The notes under the pieces were generated by a model. The model did not search any database. It was not told the origin of the DNA and saw nothing but the letters and a program-made list of their open reading frames with translations. A stretch of 64,000 nt of DNA from CAWJFJ01 sp963800065 (GTDB lineage: Bacteria; Actinomycetota; Acidimicrobiia; Acidimicrobiales; UBA8190). This document shows positions 52,611 through 59,137 of this stretch, piece after piece. Within the stretch, counting starts at the first letter, position 1. Each line of letters begins with the position of its first letter. The translations under genes and the position numbers were made by a program. The DNA lies in assembly GCA_963800065.1 (NCBI GenBank), contig CAWCZO010000009.1, positions 372,001-436,000 on the forward strand, in the 5' to 3' direction.

Positions 52611-53681
52611 TCAGTAGCCGGCGTCGAGGTCGACGAGGTCGCCGGGTACGTCCCCGTTCAGCCATCTCCGCAGTTGTGCGGCGAAGCGCCACTTGAAGTC
52701 GTCGAGGGTGTGTGATGACGACCACGTGACGTGAGGAAGGGCGAGAACGTCGGGACGTCCCCACAGAGGGTGTCCCGGTGGGACCGGCTCCTGGCGGAAC
52801 GCGTCGAGGACGGCGCCGCCGAGACGACCGCTCTCGAGCGCGGCCACGAGCGCATCGTCGTCGACGAGAGCACCCCGTGCCACGTTGACCAGGAACGAAC
52901 CTCGCTTCATGGCGCCAAAGACGGTGGCGTCGAGCATGTCGGTGGTCTCGGCCGTCAGCGGGAGCGCGCAGACGACATAATCGGCATCGCCCAGTTCCTG
53001 GCGCCACGCGTCGCCCACCACCATCCGGGTCACACCGCGCGGGGCGTTCGCTCGTGGTCGTCGTGTGCAGGCCCTGACCTCGACGCCGAACGGCTCGAGC
53101 ATGGCCGCCACCAGGGTCCCGACCGCCCCCAGCCCCAGGAGGAGAACCACGGCCCCTTCGAGCTCGGCCAGCGGTTTCCCCACCTCCCACAGGCCGGCGT
53201 CGGATTGGCGCACGAAACGGGGTAGGGCCTTGGCGGCCGACAGGATGGCGAGGACGACCCATTCGGCCATGGGCCGGGCGGCGATTCCGGCGCCGTTGGA
53301 CAGGATGACCCCCCGGTCTGCCAGCTTCTCGAGGGGCAGGTCCTCCACCCCCACGTAGTCGGAATGGACCCAGCGAAGGTCGGGGAGCTCGTCGATGGCG
53401 TTCCCCAGACGGGCGGGTGTGAGGTGGTACCGCCAGAGCACCTGCACCCCGTCCGCGTCGTCGGGGCCGACGGGGTCGTCACCCACCACGACATGTCGGA
53501 CGTCGCCCCCGAGAGCTCCGGACCTGACGATCTCGGCCAACCCACGTGCCGCCCACGGGGGCGCGGCGACCACGGCCGACCGGCTGTCCCCACTCTCCGG
53601 CTCGCTGTGTCTTCCACTCGCAGCGTCACTCACTGTGTTGTTCGCTGCGGGCGGGGGACCGGTGCCCGAGGGACGTCTCAT
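52611..53681 (-). CDS. D-isomer specific 2-hydroxyacid dehydrogenase
   Basis: NAD(P)-dependent oxidoreductase of 356 residues. The Rossmann part has VVLLLGLGAVGTLVAAML, then ADYVVCALPLTAETTDML, NVARGALVDDDAL carrying the catalytic-region Arg, and a C-terminal segment with DVLALPHVTWSS (His of the catalytic pair). It reduces a 2-ketoacid or oxidises a D-2-hydroxyacid; the substrate is unassigned. GGAGA lies upstream of ATG 53681, which overlaps the stop of the preceding small gene (ATGA). Confidence 0.88.
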   Translation of the reverse strand: MRRPSGTGPPPAANNTVSDAASGRHSEPESGDSRSAVVAAPPWAARGLAEIVRSGALGGDVRHVVVGDDPVGPDDADGVQVLWRYHLTPARLGNAIDELPDLRWVHSDYVGVEDLPLEKLADRGVILSNGAGIAARPMAEWVVLAILSAAKALPRFVRQSDAGLWEVGKPLAELEGAVVLLLGLGAVGTLVAAMLEPFGVEVRACTRRPRANAPRGVTRMVVGDAWRQELGDADYVVCALPLTAETTDMLDATVFGAMKRGSFLVNVARGALVDDDALVAALESGRLGGAVLDAFRQEPVPPGHPLWGRPDVLALPHVTWSSSHTLDDFKWRFAAQLRRWLNGDVPGDLVDLDAGY

Positions 53682-53929
53682 CGCGTCTCCGGACGAAAAG
53701 TCGGCCGTCCCGCGTGGACACGAAGCGTACCCGGAACACCGAGCAGAGCGTAGGGATCCTCTGTCTGCGCCGCTCCGCTTCGGAGCTCGACGTGGCGTCC
53801 CCGCAGCCGAATCACGTCTCCGACGCGGGGACCGAGAGAAATTGTCACCTCGAGGTGCAGGTCACCGTCGTCGCCTCTGTCAGCGTCGACGACGATGACG
53901 TCGTAGATTCCGTCGGGCAGCATCGGCAT
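53678..53929 (-). CDS. Small hypothetical protein
   Basis: Protein of 83 residues, MPMLPDGIYDVIVVDADRGD then a strand-rich middle (LHLEVTISLGPRVGDVIRLRGRH) and PYALLGVPGTLRVHAGRPTF at the end. It looks like a small beta-barrel domain; no family is recognised. AAGGA lies 8 nt before ATG 53929, so it has a true Shine-Dalgarno. Its stop overlaps the dehydrogenase start (ATGA). It is divergent from the HU gene. Confidence 0.65.
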   Translation of the reverse strand: MPMLPDGIYDVIVVDADRGDDGDLHLEVTISLGPRVGDVIRLRGRHVELRSGAAQTEDPYALLGVPGTLRVHAGRPTFRPETR

Positions 53930-54028
53930 GAGAAAAATCCTTGCAAACGAAGGGTTTCCTGTCCATACGCGACTGTGGGTCCGATCGCCCGCACGTTCGC
54001 GTCGAGCCCATCGCAACACATTTGCCAT

Positions 54029-54056
54029 CGCGAAACCTCGCGCGAAACCTCGCGCG
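54029..54056. repeat. Direct repeat CGCGAAACCTCG x2 between hypothetical gene and HU
   Basis: CGCGAAACCT occurs at 54029-54038 and 54041-54050, spaced 12 bp and followed by CGCGCG. One turn-and-a-bit of helix separates the copies. They lie about 30 bp upstream of the HU -35 element, so a regulator site is possible, but no binder is known. Confidence 0.4.
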
Positions 54057-54082
54057 CCAACGTCCACCAGCAGCGACAATGC

Positions 54083-54111
54083 TTGACCTTGGCGCGAAAA
54101 CCTTCTTTGAT
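54083..54111 (+). promoter_or_regulatory. Promoter of the HU gene
   Basis: TTGACC (54083-54088), a 17-bp spacer and TTTGAT (54106-54111) form a good housekeeping promoter. The start would lie near 54118 and GGAGGAGG (54131-54138) is a strong ribosome-binding site before GTG 54146. It is one of the few clearly leadered genes in the window. Confidence 0.65.
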
Positions 54112-54145
54112 TGATGGCATTCCGCTACACGGAGGAGGACGGCGG

Positions 54146-54760
54146 GTGAACAAGTCGGGCCTGATCGACGCGATCAGCAACACGACGTCGTTGACGAAGC
54201 GCGAGACCGAAGACGCGGTCAACGCGTTGGTCCACGCCGTCGTGAGCGAAGTGCGCGCCGGTCGTCGTGTGTCCGTCGTCGGATTCGGTAGCTTCAATCC
54301 CACGCAGCGTGGTGCTCGCATGGGACGCAATCCCCAGACCGGTGCGCCGGTGAAGATCGCTGCATCCAAAGGTGTGCGCTTCTCGGCGAGCAGCACACTC
54401 AAAGGGATCGTCAACGGCAAGGTGCCTCTGCCGGCGCTGAAGGCTTCGCCGGCTCCTGTCCGAAAGGTGGCGAAGGCGGCGAAGCCGGCCGCCAAGAAGG
54501 CCCTCAAGAAAACGGCCAAGAAGTCGACCAAGAAGGCAGTTCGAAGGGCCCCGGCGCGAAAAGTCGCCCGGAGGCCTGTCGGCAAGGTCGCCAGGCGCGC
54601 TCCGTCGAGAAAGACCGCGAAGCGTGCTCCGGCGAGGAAAACAGCGAAGCGATCGGCCAACAAGGCCGTACGGCGGGCTCCGGCGAAGAGACCGGTGAAG
54701 CGCGCCCCGGCGAGGAAAGTAGCGAAGCGATCGGCCAAGAAGGCCGTAAGGAGGGCATGA
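54146..54760 (+). CDS. hup: HU family DNA-binding protein with Lys/Ala/Arg-rich tail
   Basis: Nucleoid protein of 204 residues. The first 90 form a canonical HU domain: NKSGLIDAISNTTSLTKRETE, VVGFGSFNPTQRGARMGRNPQTG with the DNA-inserting Arg-Asn-Pro arm, and KIAASKGVRFSA. The remaining 115 residues are K/A/R/P-rich (AKKALKKTAKKSTKKA), like the C-terminal tail of mycobacterial HupB, which resembles histone H1 and compacts DNA. The GTG start has a strong GGAGGAGG. The stop overlaps the next, repeat-only gene (ATGA). Confidence 0.92.
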   Translation: MNKSGLIDAISNTTSLTKRETEDAVNALVHAVVSEVRAGRRVSVVGFGSFNPTQRGARMGRNPQTGAPVKIAASKGVRFSASSTLKGIVNGKVPLPALKASPAPVRKVAKAAKPAAKKALKKTAKKSTKKAVRRAPARKVARRPVGKVARRAPSRKTAKRAPARKTAKRSANKAVRRAPAKRPVKRAPARKVAKRSAKKAVRRA

Positions 54761-55182
54761 AAATGCCAGTCAAGCGAGCGAGGAAGACGGCCAAGCGGGC
54801 CCCGGCCAAGAAGGCAGCGAAGCGGACCACCGCCAAGCGCGCCGTCAAGCGGGCGCCGGCCAAGAAGGCCGCCAAGCGGACCGTCAAGCGGGCGCCGGCC
54901 AAGAAGGCCGCCAAGCGGACCGTCAAGAAGCGCGCCGTCAAGCGGGCGCCGGCCAAGAAGGCCGCCAAGCGGACCGTCAAGAAGCGCGCCGTCAAGCGGG
55001 CGCCGGCCAAGAAGGCCGCCAAGCGGACCGTCAAGAAGCGCGCCGTCAAGCGGGCGCCGGCCAAGAAGGCCGCCAAGCGGACCGTCAAGAAGCGCGCCGT
55101 CAAGCGGGCGCCGGCCAAGAAGGCCGCCAAGCGGACCGTCAAGAAGCGCGCCGTCAAGCGGGCGCCGGCCAAGAAGGCTTGA
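54757..55182 (+). CDS. Histone H1-like Lys/Ala/Arg repeat protein
   Basis: Protein of 141 residues made almost only of K, A, R, V, P and T, in 18-residue units KRTVKKRAVKRAPAKKAA, with the first units slightly shorter. It is a free-standing version of the tail found on the upstream HU protein. Its ATG overlaps the HU stop as ATGA, so it is translated from the same mRNA, possibly giving a tail-to-HU ratio of about one. Such proteins bind DNA or RNA through charge; no fold is expected. A GC-rich terminator hairpin follows. Confidence 0.8.
   Translation: MKMPVKRARKTAKRAPAKKAAKRTTAKRAVKRAPAKKAAKRTVKRAPAKKAAKRTVKKRAVKRAPAKKAAKRTVKKRAVKRAPAKKAAKRTVKKRAVKRAPAKKAAKRTVKKRAVKRAPAKKAAKRTVKKRAVKRAPAKKA
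54913..55182 (+). repeat. 54-bp in-frame tandem repeat in the H1-like gene, five copies
   Basis: Identical 54-bp units start at 54913, 54967, 55021, 55075 and 55129; the last ends with GCT TGA instead of GCC GCC. Each encodes 18 residues. Nucleotide identity between units appears perfect, so recent expansion or ongoing homogenisation by slippage is likely and copy number may vary between strains. Confidence 0.9.
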
Positions 55183-55223
55183 GGCACCCTGCCGCCGGAC
55201 ACGACGGCTTCGAGAGCGTGTGC

Positions 55224-55249
55224 ACGAGGGGCCCTGCGGGGCCCCTCGT
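55224..55249 (+). terminator. Strong hairpin terminator after the HU/H1-like unit
   Basis: ACGAGGGGCCC (55224-55234) pairs with GGGCCCCTCGT (55239-55249) through an 11-bp GC stem with loop TGCG. No T-tract follows, as is common in GC-rich actinobacteria. It separates the HU unit from the convergent PIG-L gene and can work in either direction. Confidence 0.75.
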
Positions 55250-55320
55250 CACGCGTCGTCGACGGGCTCGCCGCCGAGCGATGGTTCGCCGGTGGGGCTC
55301 GAGCTCCGTGAGGGTGAGGT

Positions 55321-56154
55321 TCAGAGCTCGGTGAGAAGATGAAAAGCCTCGCCGGCCACCAATCCGGCCAGCCGGCCGTGCGCCGCCAACTGGGCCTCGA
55401 CGACGCTCCGGAACGCCTCGAGCTGGTCGGCCGGTAGATCGTCACCCTCGGGACCGGCGCCGGCGGGATCGGTGCCCTCGATCCCCATGGTGGAGCGGTG
55501 CTGGCTCCGGTGGGCCAGGAGGGCGGCCACCTTCACGTCCAACATCCCGTCGGCCCTCTCGACGTGGTTGGGCTCGTCGGCTTCCCACAGGAGCATCGAG
55601 GTCGGCCGGTGGGGCGGTTCGGTGAGATCGGGGAAGAACTGCGGGTCGCGGGCGGCCACGACCCCGTCGGTGAGGAGCCAGCCGGCATTGCGGTGATCAG
55701 GGTGCAACCGGTACCGACGCCACGGATCGTGTCCGAGGACCACGTCGGGCCGCACCCGCCTGATCACCTGGCACACCTGACGGCGTTGGACGATCCCGGC
55801 TTCGAGCTCGCCGTCGGGCCAGTCGAGGAACTGGACGCCACCGCCCGCACCGGCTCCACCGGCCAGCACCCTGGCCGCCTGGCGCTGCTCACGGTGTCTG
55901 CGCTCCACCAGCGCGGCGAGATCGTCGTCGGCCGACCACGTTCCCTTCGATCCGTCGGTGAGGACCAGATGGTGGATCAGACAACCGCCGGCGGCCCATT
56001 TGGCCAGTGTCGCCCCGCATCCGAACTCCACGTCGTCGGGATGGGCGGCGACGGCGAGCGCCACCTTCGGCACGGGCAGATCGATGGTGACGACGCCGTG
56101 CGTGGGGAGGTCGCCGACGGGAAGGACGTCGGTGCGGCGGGATCCGTCGACCAC
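55321..56154 (-). CDS. PIG-L family deacetylase
   Basis: Zinc-dependent LmbE/PIG-L fold protein of 277 residues. AAHPDDVEFG is the metal-binding motif (near residue 30), VLGHDPWRRYRLHPDHRNAG carries the second His pair (HPDH), and an FLDWPDGEL segment lies between. Members deacetylate N-acetylglucosaminyl groups, for example in mycothiol biosynthesis (MshB) or antibiotic pathways; the substrate here is unknown. The GTG start at 56154 is 5 nt after the CofC stop, so the two are probably co-transcribed. Confidence 0.85.
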   Translation of the reverse strand: MVDGSRRTDVLPVGDLPTHGVVTIDLPVPKVALAVAAHPDDVEFGCGATLAKWAAGGCLIHHLVLTDGSKGTWSADDDLAALVERRHREQRQAARVLAGGAGAGGGVQFLDWPDGELEAGIVQRRQVCQVIRRVRPDVVLGHDPWRRYRLHPDHRNAGWLLTDGVVAARDPQFFPDLTEPPHRPTSMLLWEADEPNHVERADGMLDVKVAALLAHRSQHRSTMGIEGTDPAGAGPEGDDLPADQLEAFRSVVEAQLAAHGRLAGLVAGEAFHLLTEL

Positions 56155-56159
56155 CGGCG

Positions 56160-56765
56160 TCAGAGACGGGCGGTCGGGACGAACTCGGCCGGGATGTCCG
56201 ACGGGACGTCGACGTCCCAGGCCAGGTCCGGTTGCCGCACGACCCGGTACGGCAGTCCGAGGAGCTCCGCTTCGGCCCGGTGCCGGAGAAAGGAACCCGG
56301 ACCGTAGGAGAACCGGAACCGGGCGTGCGCCGGAACGCAGACCACGTTGGTCCCGTCGTCGCGCCGATCGGGCACCAGCGTGACGCCGTCGAACCCGGCC
56401 AGCTGGGCCAGACCGTGGGCCATGGGCAGATCGGCGTGAGCCACCAGCACCTCGTCGGCGCCGAGGGCGGCCAGTCGTGCCACCCCCGCCTCCACGGCCC
56501 CGTTCAGGCCGCGTCCCGGTTCGGGCAGCGCCATGGCTCCGTTCCCGACGGCCCACGATGCGACCTCGGCGTCGTCGCAGACGACGGCCACCGGGAGCGG
56601 AGCGGCCGCCTCGAGGACGCGGCCGGCCATCATCCGGGAGAGCTCGGCCCTCCCGTCGGCGTCCAACGTCGGCGCCAGACGGGCCTTGCCGGCGGCGAAG
56701 GCCTTCACGGGGATGAGGACAACGCAACCGGCGAGGCGGGGGACCTCGGACGTCTCGGTCGTCAC
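56160..56765 (-). CDS. cofC: 2-phospho-L-lactate/phosphoenolpyruvate guanylyltransferase CofC (FbiD)
   Basis: Nucleotidyltransferase of 201 residues in coenzyme F420 biosynthesis, transferring GMP (or in actinobacteria forming EPPG with PEP) to the F420 precursor. Signatures are VVLIPVKAFAAGKARLAP near residue 17, HADLPMA near 113 and LVPDRRDDGTNVV near 132, which match the CofC/FbiD family. TACACT (56772-56777) lies 6 nt before GTG 56765, a leaderless start. It is divergent from gpsA and followed by the PIG-L deacetylase. Confidence 0.9.
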   Translation of the reverse strand: MTTETSEVPRLAGCVVLIPVKAFAAGKARLAPTLDADGRAELSRMMAGRVLEAAAPLPVAVVCDDAEVASWAVGNGAMALPEPGRGLNGAVEAGVARLAALGADEVLVAHADLPMAHGLAQLAGFDGVTLVPDRRDDGTNVVCVPAHARFRFSYGPGSFLRHRAEAELLGLPYRVVRQPDLAWDVDVPSDIPAEFVPTARL

Positions 56766-56827
56766 GGGCCCAGTGTACGGCCGCCGTGGCGGTCCACCGC
56801 CGGCGCACCACGCCGTAGGGTTGGCGG
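56766..56827. promoter_or_regulatory. Divergent leaderless promoters of cofC and gpsA
   Basis: In this 62-bp interval TACACT (56772-56777, minus strand) lies 6 nt before the cofC GTG, and TAGGGT (56816-56821, plus strand) lies 6 nt before the gpsA ATG. Both transcripts should start at or next to the start codon. Confidence 0.55.
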
Positions 56828-57882
56828 ATGCTCGACAAGGTCGCTGTGATCGGGGCGGGCTCGTGGGGGACCACGGTGGCTGCCATCGCATCGCGCTCCG
56901 CTCCCACCGTCTTGTGGGCCCGTCGACCGGACGTGGGCGACGCCATCGACCGGCGTCACGAGAATCCCGACTATCTGCCCGGCGTCCGCCTGCCCTGCGA
57001 CCCTGCGGGCGACGACGTCGCTGGCGGAGGCCGTCGACGGTGCCGCTCTCGTCGTCATGGCCGTTCCCTCCCACGGCTTCCGGGCCGTCCTCACCGACCT
57101 GGCCCCCCATGTGGCGCCCGACGTCCCCGTGCTCAGTCTGGCCAAGGGACTGGAACAAGGGACCCACCTGCGCATGACGGAGGTCGTCGCGCAGGTGATA
57201 CCGGACCACCCCGCCGGCGTCCTCACGGGGCCCAACCTGGCCCGCGAGGTGGTGGTCGGTCAACCGGCGGCCACGGTGGTGGCCATGACCGACGAGGCCA
57301 TCGCCCGGGAGGTCCAGGAGCTCCTGCGCACCGAGACCTTCCGCGTCTACACGAATTCCGATCTCGTCGGCTGCGAGACGGCCGGCGCCACGAAGAACGT
57401 CCTCGCCATCGCCGCCGGCATGATCCAGGGCCTCGGTCTCGGGGACTCGTCGCTGGCGGCGCTCATCACCCGGGGCCTGGCCGAGCTGGGCCGGTTCGGC
57501 GTGGCCCTCGGTGGTGACCCGATGACGATGGCCGGCCTGGCCGGGGTGGGAGACCTCGTGGCCACCTGCACCAGCCGACTGAGTCGGAACCGGATGGTGG
57601 GCGAGCTCCTCGGTCAGGGACGCCCGCTCGAGGACGTCCTCGGTGAGATGCGGATGGTGGCCGAAGGCGTGAAGACGGCGCGTCCGCTGCTCGAGCTGGC
57701 CGCCGCCCAGGGCGTCGAGATGCCGATCGCCCAGCAGGTGGCCGACGTCCTCGAAGGCACCCGCGCCCCGGCGGAAGCGATCCCCGCCCTCATGCTCCGC
57801 TCGGCCAAGTCCGAATTCCACGGCCTCGAGATGCGCCGGGACCGCCCCCCTGGGGGCCACGTCGGTCCAGGGTCCGACGTGA
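56828..57882 (+). CDS. gpsA: Glycerol-3-phosphate dehydrogenase GpsA, two apparent frameshifts
   Basis: NAD(P)-dependent enzyme making sn-glycerol-3-phosphate for phospholipids. VAVIGAGSWGTTVAAIA is the Rossmann loop, and the C-terminal part has CETAGATKNVLAIAAGMIQG with the catalytic Lys and NLAREVVVGQPAA. The N-terminal frame (56828 to about 57000) and the rest are in different frames; the switch is near CCCTGCGACCCTG. At the 3' end a C6 run (57845-57850) probably carries an extra base: removing one C gives a stop at 57880-57882 overlapping the cyclase GTG. ATG 56828 follows TAGGGT at 6 nt. Confidence 0.88.
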
Positions 57883-59135
57883 CCGAGACGGTGTCGTCGG
57901 CCGCCGCCCTGGCGCGGGTCCGGGCCTTCCTCCTCGAGCACCGTGTTCCGGAGCAGGACATCGCCCGGGCCGAAGAGGACGACCTTCTCGACCTGCTGGT
58001 GGTCGACTGTCTCCTCGTCCCCGGCGAGCGCTACACCCAGAGCGAGGTGGCGGAGATCACCGGCATGCCCGAGGAGCTGGCCAGCCGCTTCTGGCGCGCC
58101 CTCGGATTCGCCGACGTCTCCGCTGACGACAGGATCTTCACGGACCTCGACATCGAGGCCATCCGCATCCTCCAGACCATGGTCGACCTCGGTGCCGCCG
58201 ACGTCGACACGGCACTGCAGCTGGCCCGGGTGATCGGCTCCTCGATGGCCCGTATCGCCGAGGCCGAGGTGGCGCCGGCCGTGCGGGGGATGATGGGGGC
58301 GTCGGGATCGGGGGCCGGGTCGAGTGTCGAGGCGGCCGATCGCTTCGTCCGCCTGGCCGACCGGTCGCTCCCGGCCATGACCCGCCTCCTCGAGTTCGCC
58401 TGGCGGCGCCACGTCCAGGCATCGGTCCGGCGCGCCATGCTCCAGCGCAGTCGCCACCACCCCGGCGCCCTTCCCGATCTCTGCGTCGGCTTCGCCGACA
58501 TGGTCGGTTTCACCATGCTCAGCCAGCAGCTGTCGGAGGAGGAACTGGCCGCCCTGGTGAGCCGTTTCGAGGACGTGGCCCACGACACGGTGACGGCCCG
58601 TGGTGGGCGGGTGGTGAAGATGATCGGCGACGAGGTCATGTTCGTGACCGACACGGCCACCGACGCCGCCCGGATCGCGCTGGCCCTGGCCGAGGCCTAC
58701 GCCGACGACGAGTTGCTGTCCGACGTCCGCGTGGCCCTGGCCGTCGGCCCCGTCCTCGTCCAGGACGGCGATTTCTACGGCCCGGTCGTCAACCTGGCCA
58801 GCCGGGCCGCCGGCATCGCCGCGCCGGGAAGCGTCCTCGTCTCCGACGAGTTCCACTCCGCCCTGCTGTCGGAGACCGGCCCGGACCCGGGGCCGGCGGG
58901 GGAGTTCGCCTTCAAGGCGCTTCGCCCGCGGCTCGTGAAGGACCTGGGTCGCGTCCAGCTGTGGGCCCTGCACCGGCCCGGATCGGAGCCCCTGACCCTC
59001 GACCGACGGGCCTCCCGGCGTTGGGAGCGGCTGTCCGAGGTCCTCCACGAGCTCGACGATCTCCGCGAACGCGGCGAGCGCCTCCTGTCGGGCAGCGGAC
59101 CGGTCGAGCCGGTGGCCCTCCCCGACGACGACTGA
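57879..59135 (+). CDS. Class III adenylate cyclase with N-terminal regulatory domain
   Basis: Protein of 418 residues from GTG 57879. The N-terminal helical domain (about 1-180) with SEVAEITGMPEELASRFWRA resembles the autoinhibitory domain of mycobacterial Rv1264-type cyclases. The catalytic domain has GFADMVGFT (metal Asp), KMIGDEVMF (substrate Lys and second Asp), and DFYGPVVNLASRAA with the Asn and Arg of transition-state stabilisation, so all six canonical residues are present and cAMP production is likely. As printed it is in frame with gpsA, but GTG 57879 overlapping a restored gpsA stop (GTGA) is the natural arrangement. Confidence 0.88.
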   Translation: MTETVSSAAALARVRAFLLEHRVPEQDIARAEEDDLLDLLVVDCLLVPGERYTQSEVAEITGMPEELASRFWRALGFADVSADDRIFTDLDIEAIRILQTMVDLGAADVDTALQLARVIGSSMARIAEAEVAPAVRGMMGASGSGAGSSVEAADRFVRLADRSLPAMTRLLEFAWRRHVQASVRRAMLQRSRHHPGALPDLCVGFADMVGFTMLSQQLSEEELAALVSRFEDVAHDTVTARGGRVVKMIGDEVMFVTDTATDAARIALALAEAYADDELLSDVRVALAVGPVLVQDGDFYGPVVNLASRAAGIAAPGSVLVSDEFHSALLSETGPDPGPAGEFAFKALRPRLVKDLGRVQLWALHRPGSEPLTLDRRASRRWERLSEVLHELDDLRERGERLLSGSGPVEPVALPDDD

Positions 59136-59137
59136 CG

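Noticed and set aside
54913..55182. CRISPR-like array
   Set aside because: The 54-bp units are contiguous, without spacers, in frame, and encode an H1-like repeat; no cas genes are nearby.
56828..59135. A genuine GpsA-cyclase fusion enzyme
   Set aside because: A C6 run sits at the joint and a one-base correction restores a stop overlapping a GTG start; fusion is the less likely reading.
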